Source: Streptomyces silvae (GTDB taxonomy: Bacteria; Actinomycetota; Actinomycetes; Streptomycetales; Streptomycetaceae). Taken from it: a stretch of DNA of 64,000 bases. The translations under genes and the position numbers were made by a program. The stretch is taken from contig NZ_JAERUC010000012.1 in NCBI RefSeq assembly GCF_016745505.1, positions 1 through 64,000 on the forward strand, given 5' to 3'. The notes below the pieces were generated by a model. The model saw only the letters and a list, made by a program, of their open reading frames with translations, made no database searches and was not told the origin of the DNA. Of the stretch, positions 17,931 through 25,629 are shown piece by piece; position 1 is the first letter of the stretch; every line of letters begins with the position of its first letter.

Positions 17931-18368
17931 CTACGCAGCGGCCTGGGCTGGCTGGGGTCGGGCGCCCAAGGTCTGGCCCAACACCCGTTCGACCGAGACC
18001 AGGATGACGACCCGCTCCGGGTCCGGAGCCGGCGTACGGCCATATCGCTTTCCGTAACGGGCAACCGCGTCTTCGACCACATCGTCGTCGGTACACACCT
18101 CCGCCACCCCTTCGAGGGTGGCCCACCGGCCTCCGTCGACCTGACACAGGGCCACGCGGGCTTCGCCCCCACCCGCGAGAATGTTGGCCACTTTACGACT
18201 CGATTTGCGGGTGATAACCCGGGCCATTCCAGCGTCGACATCCACCGTCACACCGACGGGCACGACATGCGGTCGCCCATTGGGCCGCAGCGTGGTCAAT
18301 GTGCACAGATGGTACTCATTCCAGAACTCCAGGTAACTATCCGGCTGGGTGGATATCGCGTTCGACAT
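17931..18368 (-). CDS. Pyridoxamine-phosphate-oxidase-like (F420/FMN-dependent) protein
   Basis: 145 aa from the ATG at 18368. It has the PPOX split-barrel pattern: LCTLTTLRPNGRPHVVPVGV near the N-terminus, TRKSSRKVANI, then RVALCQVDGGRWATLEGVAEV. Small actinobacterial members of this group bind F420 or FMN and reduce varied substrates, or act on haem breakdown products. It lies alone on the minus strand between the phosphatase remnant and a non-coding stretch. The exact substrate is unknown. Confidence 0.82.
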   Translation of the reverse strand: MSNAISTQPDSYLEFWNEYHLCTLTTLRPNGRPHVVPVGVTVDVDAGMARVITRKSSRKVANILAGGGEARVALCQVDGGRWATLEGVAEVCTDDDVVEDAVARYGKRYGRTPAPDPERVVILVSVERVLGQTLGARPQPAQAAA

Positions 18369-18938
18369 GGCTGAAAGCGTAAACGCCCCAGTTGCCCGAA
18401 CTGCCCCAGAGTGACCGCCGCCACACCCCTTCCCGTCAGCCATTTTGTCCACTTCGCCGCCGTTTGCGCGCCCCCTCGCCTGACCTAAAGTCTCAGCTTG
18501 ATAACGGAGTCGCCCATCGACTCGCAAAAGTTGATCCGTTCACGCCAGACATTAAAAACGCAGTTCAGAGGCTCGTACGGGATTGAACAAGGTTGTTTTA
18601 CGTCACTTTGACCGGTCGAAATTACCTGCCGTCTACACGAATCGATCATGTTCTTCAGGCCATGTCTTGCCTGAAGCGTCACGTACTGTCCAAAGAGGTT
18701 CCCGGGAGCTCCACGGGGCAGCCCCGCTCGGGATGTCAGCGCGTATTCGCATACGTGACATCCGAGAGCGGCGGGAAGCCCTGGATGCCCTGGCATCCCT
18801 TCCCCTGCGAGGGGGTCTGGTGGGGCGCAGGAGCACCGACCGCGGTCGGTTCCGGCGCCGGGAGCCGGTCGTCATCGACATGGGCGCGGTGTCGCCCGGC
18901 TCGGGGGAGCCATCAGAGCCGGTTGGAGGTATTACTCA
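18369..18938. other. Long non-coding stretch, lower GC, likely boundary region
   Basis: No frame here is convincing: those on either strand lack domains and ribosome sites. The part at about 18485-18720 is visibly less GC-rich than its surroundings, with runs such as TTAAAAACGCAG and GGTTGTTTTACG. It separates the metal-resistance region from the element backbone and presumably holds the promoter for the ImmA gene. No tRNA or clear direct repeat marking an attachment site was found. Confidence 0.45.
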
Positions 18939-19625
18939 GTGTGGTTGGATAAGAGTGGTCGAGACACGTCGGAGCCCAAGGTTCCCGCTCAGGACGGAGT
19001 CAACCGCCGTCGCCTTGGGCGCTGGCGTACAGCCACAGCCCGGACGGTGGAGAAGGATCTGCACCGTCTGATTCGGCGGGAGCTGCAAGACCTCGGGGTG
19101 ACTCCCCCGCTCGACGTTCACGACCTTTGCGAGAAGCTGAGCCGACGGCGCGGGCGCCCGCTGTTTCTGCGTGCAGCTCCGCTGCCCAAGCCCGGCCCCT
19201 CGGGCATGTGGGCGGAGTACGACACCTACGACGTGATCCTCTACCAGCAGGAGACGACCGAGCTGCACCAGGATGGGATCATCCTGCACGAGGTCGGACA
19301 CATCCTCGTGGCGGAGAACGAGAGGGCAGCCGAGGACTCCGCCCGCGAGGTGGAGACGGATACGCCAGATACCGCCCCTGACGAAGACGCGGCGGCCGTC
19401 GACGTGGAGGGGTGGGCCACCCTGCTGCCGGTCTTCGGGACCGAGGCGATCAAGCGTGTCGCCCAGCGTTGCTCGTACGACGACGGCGAGGAGTGCTCCG
19501 TCGAACTCGTGGCGACGATCATCCTGGAGTGGTCGGCCCTGCTCGCAAACGCCACTCCTCCGGCTGACGACCCCGCCCTGCGTCGGGTCGAGGCGGCTTT
19601 TGGCGACCGGCGAGGATGGCTGTAA
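18939..19625 (+). CDS. ImmA/IrrE-family metallopeptidase
   Basis: 228 aa from the GTG at 18939 with GGAGG 9 bp upstream. The zinc-protease motif HEVGH is at 117-121 in IILHEVGHILVAEN. ImmA/IrrE proteases cleave XRE-type repressors to switch on mobile-element or stress genes. The protein has no fused HTH. An XRE regulator is encoded about 3 kb downstream on the other strand and is a candidate target. Three bases separate this gene from the next membrane-protein gene, so they form an operon. Confidence 0.86.
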   Translation: MWLDKSGRDTSEPKVPAQDGVNRRRLGRWRTATARTVEKDLHRLIRRELQDLGVTPPLDVHDLCEKLSRRRGRPLFLRAAPLPKPGPSGMWAEYDTYDVILYQQETTELHQDGIILHEVGHILVAENERAAEDSAREVETDTPDTAPDEDAAAVDVEGWATLLPVFGTEAIKRVAQRCSYDDGEECSVELVATIILEWSALLANATPPADDPALRRVEAAFGDRRGWL

Positions 19626-19628
19626 CTC

Positions 19629-20744
19629 GTGGAACTCCTGCTCCTGGGGCTCCTGACCGCACTGGTCTGGAAGCTCTACCAGTGGAAGCGAAGCCCGCAT
19701 GACGCACCTCTTCGCGCGGTCACCCTCTGCCTGCTCTGCGCTGCGCTCTCGTATCCCGTAGCGATGCCCGGCGGTGCGTCCGGAGTCGACACCGTCGCCG
19801 GCCACGGCACGGCGAAGCTGATCCAGAACGTGCTGCTGCTCCTGACGGTCTACTTCCTCATGTGCTTCTACCTCTACTCCGCCGCTGACGAAGAAGCGGG
19901 ACGTCGGCGGGCACGCAAGGAAGCCGTACTCGTCGGAATCGTCGCAGTCGCGATCACCGTGGCTGCGGTATCGGTGCCACACGAGGTCTTCGCCGGCAGC
20001 TTCAGCACAGCCGACATGACGATTCCCCAGATCGCCTTCTTCTACGGCGGCGCTGGCCTCTACCTCATGTACGCCCTCGGCATGGCGTTCCGGTGGACTC
20101 GCCAATACGCCCGCATGTCCCGACGCCCGCACTCCACCGGGCTCTGGATGACCGCCGTCGGCCTGGGAGCGATGGCCGTAGCGTGCGCGATTCGAGCCGT
20201 CATCGTCGCCGTCCGCTCAGCAGATGTGGACGTGCCACACCCCCTTATGGTGGCCGTGGCCTTCCTCTTGGTCGCATCAATCCTGCTGTTCGCCGCAGGT
20301 GTCACCTACTCCGGAGCCCGAGCGCGAATCTCCTCCCTACGACTCTGGCTTCGACACCGGCGTGATCATCGTCGCCTCTCGCCTCTGTGGGAGCTGCTGG
20401 CGGAGGCATATCCGGACAACGTGCTGAGGCCGGCATCCCCTGCTCCACTGGACCGATGGCGGGCCCGTGGCGTGCACCGGCGCTACCACCGCCGCATCAT
20501 GGAGTGCCGCGACGGCCTGGTGGACATCAGCCCGTACCTGCTGGACGAGGGTGACGACAGCACAGTCCTCAACCTCGACTCCGCCGAGCTTGCCGCCCGT
20601 CTCCGCCGGGCCTCCGCTCGGATCGAGAAGGGAGTCCCCGCGCCCCGCCGCGCGGTCCCACTCGCGATGGCGCTGGGGAGCGACCGCGAGTCGGATGTGA
20701 AACAACTGATTGCGGTATCCGACGAACTGCGCGCAGCCGCATGA
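19629..20744 (+). CDS. Multi-pass membrane protein (MAB_1171c-like)
   Basis: 371 aa from a GTG three bases after the previous stop. The N-terminal two thirds has about seven hydrophobic helices, including ELLLLGLLTALVWKLYQW, IQNVLLLLTVYFLMCFYLY, VAVAITVAAVSV, IAFFYGGAGLYLMYALGM and VAVAFLLVASILLFAAGV. A cytosolic C-terminal domain follows (about residues 240-371). It resembles the MAB_1171c putative transporter group that commonly neighbours ImmA/IrrE genes in Streptomyces. A sensor or signal-transducing role with the protease is possible. The next gene overlaps its stop. Confidence 0.78.
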   Translation: MELLLLGLLTALVWKLYQWKRSPHDAPLRAVTLCLLCAALSYPVAMPGGASGVDTVAGHGTAKLIQNVLLLLTVYFLMCFYLYSAADEEAGRRRARKEAVLVGIVAVAITVAAVSVPHEVFAGSFSTADMTIPQIAFFYGGAGLYLMYALGMAFRWTRQYARMSRRPHSTGLWMTAVGLGAMAVACAIRAVIVAVRSADVDVPHPLMVAVAFLLVASILLFAAGVTYSGARARISSLRLWLRHRRDHRRLSPLWELLAEAYPDNVLRPASPAPLDRWRARGVHRRYHRRIMECRDGLVDISPYLLDEGDDSTVLNLDSAELAARLRRASARIEKGVPAPRRAVPLAMALGSDRESDVKQLIAVSDELRAAA

Positions 20745-20767
20745 CCTCGCAAGATCAAGGAGTCACG

Positions 20768-21955
20768 ATGCTGATTACCGGTGGACGAGTGCTCGTCGAC
20801 TCGGGGACCTATCTGGAAGACGGTGCCGTTCTCATCGAGGGCGACTCGATCTCTGCCGTCGGGCCGCGCAAGGAGATCGAGGAGCGGGCCGGGGCCGACG
20901 TGCCTCGATTCGAGTTCGGCGGAACCGTGCTGCCGGGGCTCATCGACGCTCACGTTCACCTGGCCTTCGATGGCGGGCCGGACCCTGTGTCCACCCTCCA
21001 GGGCTCGACGGATGAAGCCCTGTTCGAGGACATGCGGCGGCGCAGCGAACAGCTCCTGCGCAGTGGCGTTACCACCGTCCGCGATCTCGGCGACCGCGGC
21101 GGACTGGCGCTTCGTCTGGCTGCGGAGATCAGCGATCGGCGCACACCAGGACCGAGGATCGTCTCCGCGGGCACCCCGGCCACCACCGTGGGCGGACACT
21201 GCCACTTCCTCGGCGGCGAAGTCTCCGGCGAAACCGAGATCCGCGAGCTCGTACGGCGCAACCTCGCGGCCGGGGCAGGCGTCATCAAGGCAATGGTCAC
21301 CGGCGGCGGTCTCACGAAGGACGGCCCCAGGAGCCATCAGTCACAGTTCACGGCGGAGGAACTGGCCGCCCTTGTGGAGGAAGCCCACAAAGCGGGCGTC
21401 CCTGTCGCGGCCCACGCGCACGGTGCCGACGGCATCGCCTCAGCCGTAGAGGCCGGCGTCGACACCATCGAGCACTGCACTTGGATGTCGAGCGATGGCC
21501 TGGACTTCCGGCCCGACGTGGTTCAGCAGATCATCGCGAAGGACATCACCGTCTGCCCTGCCGTAAGCCCGCACTGGCAGATGCTCCCGCGCTTCTTCGG
21601 CGAGGAGCGCGCCAACGCGATGTTCGACCTGGTGCGGCAGATGGCCGACGCCGGAGTCCGCCTGATCGCGGGGACAGATGCAGGCGTACAGCGTGCCGGC
21701 TTCGACGGGCTTGCTCAGGCCCTGTCGTTCTACTCGCACCTGGGGCTGTCGAACGCCTCGATCATCGACATGGCGACGTCGCAAGCGGCTGCTGCCCTGG
21801 GCCTGGGCGAGATCACGGGGAAGGTCGCTCCCGGCTTCCGAGCGGATCTCCTCCTGGTGGACGGTGACCCGCTCGCGGATCTCTCCGCACTGAGCGGAGT
21901 CCAAACCGTGTTCGCCTCCGGTGTGCGCCACGAACCGAACAGCACGGGACAGTAA
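20768..21955 (+). CDS. Amidohydrolase-family metal-dependent hydrolase (prolidase/imidazolonepropionase-like)
   Basis: 395 aa from the ATG at 20768, chosen for its AAGGAG 5 bp upstream; the ATG at 20741 overlaps the previous stop and is an alternative. Metal ligands are visible: HVH in GLIDAHVHL (His62, His64), a candidate carboxylated Lys in GVIKAMVTGGG, later His in AAHAHG and IEHCTW, and Asp in AGTDAG. This is the layout of the cytosolic Xaa-Pro dipeptidase/imidazolonepropionase-like branch. The substrate is unknown. Its place in an ImmA/membrane-protein operon is notable. A hairpin terminator follows. Confidence 0.85.
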   Translation: MLITGGRVLVDSGTYLEDGAVLIEGDSISAVGPRKEIEERAGADVPRFEFGGTVLPGLIDAHVHLAFDGGPDPVSTLQGSTDEALFEDMRRRSEQLLRSGVTTVRDLGDRGGLALRLAAEISDRRTPGPRIVSAGTPATTVGGHCHFLGGEVSGETEIRELVRRNLAAGAGVIKAMVTGGGLTKDGPRSHQSQFTAEELAALVEEAHKAGVPVAAHAHGADGIASAVEAGVDTIEHCTWMSSDGLDFRPDVVQQIIAKDITVCPAVSPHWQMLPRFFGEERANAMFDLVRQMADAGVRLIAGTDAGVQRAGFDGLAQALSFYSHLGLSNASIIDMATSQAAAALGLGEITGKVAPGFRADLLLVDGDPLADLSALSGVQTVFASGVRHEPNSTGQ

Positions 21956-21966
21956 GAACCTCACCC

Positions 21967-22013
21967 TGGTGCCCTGTTTCCTGACCCTCGCGGGTCCGGG
22001 GAACAGGGCACCA
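21967..22013. terminator. Hairpin terminator after the amidohydrolase gene
   Basis: TGGTGCCCTGTT pairs with GAACAGGGCACCA, with an inner GACCC-TCGC-GGGTC stem. It lies 12 bp past the stop and closes the ImmA operon. Confidence 0.8.
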
Positions 22014-22075
22014 GTGCCACTCCAGGAACAATTGGCGATTAGATGCGTATTAGGTCGGCTTGTACGGTAGACGGC

Positions 22076-22630
22076 ATGTCTGTGGATATCCGTACTGTAT
22101 TGCGTAAGCAGGAGGATGAGCTGCGGCGCTTTCGCCGGAACCTGTTCTCTACGGAGCCGGCTGATAGCGGCCTGGCCTCTGTACTGCCCAAAGACGTGCT
22201 GGAGCAGTTGCGGGCGGAGGGAAAGACGGTGCCGCACCGCTTCGGACCGGTGCGCTCGGTGATCGACCGGCATGCCGTCCTCACCATCGTCGGGGACATC
22301 ATCGACCAGGCCGTACTCCTGGACCGTCCTGGCCGGGAAGGGGCTGTGCTGACACTGTCGGTCGCCGCGCGGCACAAGCAGCTCGGCACTCGCCAGGAAG
22401 TCGACCCGGGGGAGGCGCGGGCCTGGGTGGAAGCGATCGTGGGCCCCAAGTGGCTGCCGCACTTCTACTCTGCTGGGGCCCTGAGCGGCTCCGCTGCGGG
22501 CGAGACTTCGCGGTCGAGGCCGTTGACGACGCAGTACTTCTATCTGTTCCTCGGCGCGGACGGTGTCCCGCACGGTGAGCCAGAACATCAGCTCGGCGTG
22601 CAGTTGACCCTGCTCACCTATACGCCCTGA
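22076..22630 (+). CDS. Hypothetical protein, 184 aa
   Basis: 184 aa from the ATG at 22076; an in-frame ATG at 22043 is possible and neither has a strong ribosome site. The N-terminus is charged and helical (LRKQEDELRRFRRNL). The C-terminal part is more hydrophobic, with TQYFYLFLGADG and VQLTLLTYTP. No membrane segment, signal peptide or known motif is seen. It follows the terminator of the ImmA operon and converges on the XRE gene, so it may be an independent member of the same cassette. Confidence 0.65.
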   Translation: MSVDIRTVLRKQEDELRRFRRNLFSTEPADSGLASVLPKDVLEQLRAEGKTVPHRFGPVRSVIDRHAVLTIVGDIIDQAVLLDRPGREGAVLTLSVAARHKQLGTRQEVDPGEARAWVEAIVGPKWLPHFYSAGALSGSAAGETSRSRPLTTQYFYLFLGADGVPHGEPEHQLGVQLTLLTYTP

Positions 22631-22636
22631 CGATCA

Positions 22637-22662
22637 CCAGATCCCAGGGCGAACGTCGCCTG
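22637..22662. terminator. Possible shared hairpin between convergent genes
   Basis: GGCGA-ACG-TCGCC, extended outward by CCA/TGG with one bulged base, between the stops of the hypothetical gene and the convergent XRE gene. Suggestive only. Confidence 0.4.
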
Positions 22663-22670
22663 GTGCGGCA

Positions 22671-23537
22671 CTAGTTGTTGGTGCTTGGGCCGGCCTTCTT
22701 GTCCAGCTCGCTGGCGAGGTCGTTCAGGATCGAGAGGACATCGGCCGGCAGGCCCTCGGCGCTCAGTCCGCGGGCCCGGACTCGGCCCACCTTGCCCTGC
22801 TTGGCCGCCGACATGAGGCGGAGTCCTTCATAGACCTGCCGGGCGACGGACTCGTTCGGCTCGAAGTACAGCTTGGAGACATCGAAGAAGTTGGCCAGAC
22901 CTTCGAGGACCACGGGCACCGGTGCGTCATCTCCACCCGTCCGCAGGGCCTCGATGTCCTCGGCCGATGTGACCTGGGAGCCCGCGTAGGCGTTCACCGA
23001 GTCCGCGATCTCCTGATCCCCCGGAGCGCTTCTGCCCGGATAGGAGCGCTCCAGCAGGAGAGTGATCTTCTCTGCCAGCGTCTCCGGCACCTTCTCGGCC
23101 TCGGCGGCGTCCTCGTCAGCCTCTCCGAAAGACCGGTCCTGGGCGCGCTTCAGCTCGTCCTCGGTCACCCCATATGCAGCCGCCAGGAGAGGGACGTACC
23201 GGTCCTTGAGCCGTCGTACGCCCTGCTCAGCTCCAGCCACCGGCCCATCGCTCTTGGTTCCGATGACCGCCCGCGTCTCGTACCGGTAGAGGCCAGCGTC
23301 GCACCGTAGGTCGGTCAGATCGGGCAAGCCCTCGCGCGGGAACAGGTCGTCCAGACCCCGGTTCAGCACCCTGGCGAGAGCAGGCAACTTCTCCTGATCG
23401 GGTGTCGTCGCTCCCGACTCCCACCCCGCCACGGTCGAGTCCGCAGCACCGAGGGCGGACGCCACGTCGGCCTGCGAGACGTCGGCGGCTCGACGTACCG
23501 CACGCACACGTTCTCTGTCGAAACGGCGAGCTGGCAT
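22671..23537 (-). CDS. XRE-family regulator with two HTH-like regions
   Basis: 288 aa. The N-terminal XRE helix-turn-helix is clear (SQADVASALGAADSTVAGWE, about 20-39). A second helical region (about 145-225, ETLAEKITLLLERSY to VPVVLEGLANFFDVSKLYF) resembles the XRE-like segment found in Streptomyces regulators that end in a dimer domain. It is divergent from the replication operon, and the intergenic region holds an inverted repeat and TTCGCA(C/T) repeats. It is a natural candidate for element maintenance control and for cleavage by the ImmA/IrrE protease nearby. Confidence 0.85.
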   Translation of the reverse strand: MPARRFDRERVRAVRRAADVSQADVASALGAADSTVAGWESGATTPDQEKLPALARVLNRGLDDLFPREGLPDLTDLRCDAGLYRYETRAVIGTKSDGPVAGAEQGVRRLKDRYVPLLAAAYGVTEDELKRAQDRSFGEADEDAAEAEKVPETLAEKITLLLERSYPGRSAPGDQEIADSVNAYAGSQVTSAEDIEALRTGGDDAPVPVVLEGLANFFDVSKLYFEPNESVARQVYEGLRLMSAAKQGKVGRVRARGLSAEGLPADVLSILNDLASELDKKAGPSTNN

Positions 23538-23881
23538 CGGACCTCGTTTTTTGGGTGACCCGAGGAATCCTCGGACTGTTGACTTTTGATGCGAACCAAG
23601 ATAGTTTCATCTTAGCGAAAAACGAGGGGGTTCGCACCCCTCTCAGCCTTCGCACACCTGCGGTTCGCATCGTGGACCGACTTGGTGGAGAGGGGCTACC
23701 GCGCATCACTCGGGCGCGGTTCCTCCCTCAAAACGCCATCGGCGTCCGAGAGTTCGCACCTCTCGGACGCCAGACAGCTCGTGATCCGCGGCCCCCGACA
23801 AGGGCGCTGGTCACTCGCACGGCCACTCCGTGTCCTTTCGCACGGCACGACGGAGCGGCGTACCACATAAAGGAGTGTCGC
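23538..23881. promoter_or_regulatory. Divergent control region with TTCGCA(C/T) repeats
   Basis: Between the XRE gene and the replication operon. A 15-bp dyad CCGAGGA-A-TCCTCGG is at 23560-23574. A rightward promoter is likely: TTGACT at 23579-23584, 17-bp spacer, TAGTTT at 23602-23607. GATGCGAACC (23588-23597) inside the spacer is the exact inverse of GGTTCGCATC at 23662-23671. Further TTCGCAC copies occur at 23631, 23649, 23753 and 23837. The region around 23575-23625 is AT-rich for this genome. No gene is seen. Confidence 0.65.
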
Positions 23882-24196
23882 ATGTCCCCTACTACGGGCT
23901 GCAACCCGAAGGTGGAGATCCCTTCGGGCCCGGCCGAACGGCTGGCGGCGCAACTGTCGTCCATGCTGCCGGAAGCCGCTGTCGTACAAGTTCGACTTCA
24001 GGGGCCTCGAACCCTGTGGCCCCACCTCGGGCTGACCGCCGTGAACGCCCGTGGACGAACCCTTCGTGTCCCTCGGGCGAAGGCGCTGACCATCGCCCGG
24101 TGGATCATTCGCTCGTTCCCCCAGGCCGGATGGGCGGCCTCCGGCGGGCATGCCTTCGACCTGCGGACCGCCGAACTGCGCGGGCTGGAGGCGTGA
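23882..24196 (+). CDS. Small hypothetical protein (plasmid backbone)
   Basis: 104 aa from the ATG at 23882 with AAGGAG upstream; the longer open frame to 23402 is not coding. The sequence is mixed alpha/beta with a basic centre (VNARGRTLRVPRAKALTIARWIIRSF) and ends AFDLRTAELRGLEA. No known domain was recognised. It is the first gene of the rightward replication/regulation operon and overlaps the next gene (TGATG). Confidence 0.72.
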   Translation: MSPTTGCNPKVEIPSGPAERLAAQLSSMLPEAAVVQVRLQGPRTLWPHLGLTAVNARGRTLRVPRAKALTIARWIIRSFPQAGWAASGGHAFDLRTAELRGLEA

Positions 24197-24570
24197 TGGC
24201 GGCCGTGGCACCGGCGAACGCGGGCCCGGCCGTGGACTTGCAGGGACTCGCGGCCATGGTCGGTCTCTTGGCTCAGGCCGGCGGCCTGGACGCCTTGTTG
24301 GGCAGTCAGGCTACGGAGTCCCGCGACAAGCGTCTGCACATCGGGTACAGCGAAGCCGCTGAACGGTTGAACATTCCCGAGAAGTGGCTTCGTGAGCGTA
24401 TATCGACGCTCCCGCACCGGAAGTTCGGGAAATTCGTGCAGTTCACGGAGGACGACCTCCACGCGATTTCCGATATGCACTTCGTCAGCCCTGGCGCAAG
24501 GACCCAGAGGGATGACGAGTCGGTACTGATGGCGCTTCAGCCGTCCAAGCGCTCTCGTAAGCGTTCCTGA
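24196..24570 (+). CDS. Small excisionase-like HTH protein
   Basis: 124 aa, starting at an ATG that overlaps the previous stop. The C-terminal half carries a MerR/excisionase-type HTH: IGYSEAAERLNIPEKWLRER, followed by LPHRKFGKFVQFTEDDLHAI. It ends in a basic tail (SKRSRKRS). Such proteins in actinobacterial elements act as DNA-binding accessory factors; without an integrase in the window, a replication or regulatory role is just as likely. Confidence 0.75.
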   Translation: MAAVAPANAGPAVDLQGLAAMVGLLAQAGGLDALLGSQATESRDKRLHIGYSEAAERLNIPEKWLRERISTLPHRKFGKFVQFTEDDLHAISDMHFVSPGARTQRDDESVLMALQPSKRSRKRS

Positions 24571-24626
24571 TCTCCTCTCGCGCCCGATGGAACAATTCGC
24601 GGCGCTGCGAACATCGCGAGACACAA

Positions 24627-25208
24627 ATGAGCACTGACATATCCAGCCTTATCAAGGCTGTGCACCAGGGAAACTGGCTGCCCCTCCTGGAGGAGTCGAA
24701 GAGAGCTCCGGGTAAGCACTGGGCCGAATCAGCCCGATGCGCCAACCAGGACATCAACATGTTCGTCCCTCTCGCAGACGGCCCGCGGGAAGACCCCGAC
24801 GTGGTGAAAGCCAAGTTGGGAATCTCCCTCAATCGTCCTCGCAATTTCTGCGCGTCATGCCCTGTGGCCGTCGCTGCCCGGTGCCTGGTGGAATCCCTCA
24901 AGGATGACGACGAGTACGGCATTCGGGGCGGCCTTCTGGCTTCGGAGCGCTCAGAGTTGCGGCGTGCTTGGCAAGACCGGGACACCGAGAAAGCCGTAGA
25001 AGGCGCCCTTAGAGGGTGCACCTCACCTCTGACAAAGCCCGCCCGGGACGCGGTGATTGCGCGGTTCGCCACTGATCCCTCACTGGACGCTGCCGCCGTC
25101 GCCCGCGGGCTTGGCGTGACGCACGAGTATCTGCTGAAACTCGCCCGTCGCTACCGAAAGTCTCAGGCCGGGCAGGGCACGCCCCTGCTCCACGTCGTAG
25201 CTGCCTGA
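24627..25208 (+). CDS. WhiB-family protein with C-terminal extension
   Basis: 193 aa. The iron-sulfur cluster Cys pattern is complete: ARCANQD, then CASCPVAVAARC, followed by the G(I/V)xGG turn (YGIRGGLL). WhiB-like proteins bind a 4Fe-4S cluster and alter sigma-factor-dependent transcription. This one has about 80 extra residues including a possible HTH (LDAAAVARGLGVTHEYLLKL), unlike the 80-130-aa chromosomal family members. Plasmid-borne WhiB homologues are known in Streptomyces and phages. It lies in the replication operon. Confidence 0.88.
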   Translation: MSTDISSLIKAVHQGNWLPLLEESKRAPGKHWAESARCANQDINMFVPLADGPREDPDVVKAKLGISLNRPRNFCASCPVAVAARCLVESLKDDDEYGIRGGLLASERSELRRAWQDRDTEKAVEGALRGCTSPLTKPARDAVIARFATDPSLDAAAVARGLGVTHEYLLKLARRYRKSQAGQGTPLLHVVAA

Positions 25209-25269
25209 CTCCGCTCCCGAAGATACGATTTTTCCGCACGGCGGACCCTGCGCTTACGGGAGTTCTCCC

Positions 25270-25629
25270 ATGCTTCAGAACAGCCCCTACGGATTTCGCC
25301 GTACGAACATCGGTGCTGAGATCCGAGGAATTGCACCTACGGCCGTCCTCGTGCGGGTCTTTCCCGTACGTCGGTCTGTTACCCACCTCTTCGAATCGGA
25401 TTTTTACCGCATGCTCATCGACCGCAGGACCGAAGAGGAAGTGGCGCGAATGGTCAGGCGCGGTTTCGGCAGAGCAGCCGACTGGCGTCGCGCCCACGAT
25501 TTCTACCTCCCCACCGAAACGCTGTATCTCACCCCGGAGCCGCATCAAAACGGCTACGTCCCGGAAGACGACCAGTCTTTTGGTCTTTCCCTCAGCCGTC
25601 GCATATTCATAGGCTGCGGTGAACGCTGA
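25270..25629 (+). CDS. Hypothetical protein
   Basis: 119 aa from the ATG at 25270 (GGGAG upstream). It is basic, with FRRTNIGAEIRG near the start and an Arg-rich centre (EEEVARMVRRGFGRAADWRRAH). No recognised domain. It is coupled to the following gene by a TGATG overlap, so it probably works with the Rep-like protein. Confidence 0.62.
   Translation: MLQNSPYGFRRTNIGAEIRGIAPTAVLVRVFPVRRSVTHLFESDFYRMLIDRRTEEEVARMVRRGFGRAADWRRAHDFYLPTETLYLTPEPHQNGYVPEDDQSFGLSLSRRIFIGCGER

Noticed and set aside
18583-19071. 162-aa frame in the GC-poor stretch
   Set aside because: Overlaps the start of the ImmA gene in another frame and has no domain or ribosome site.
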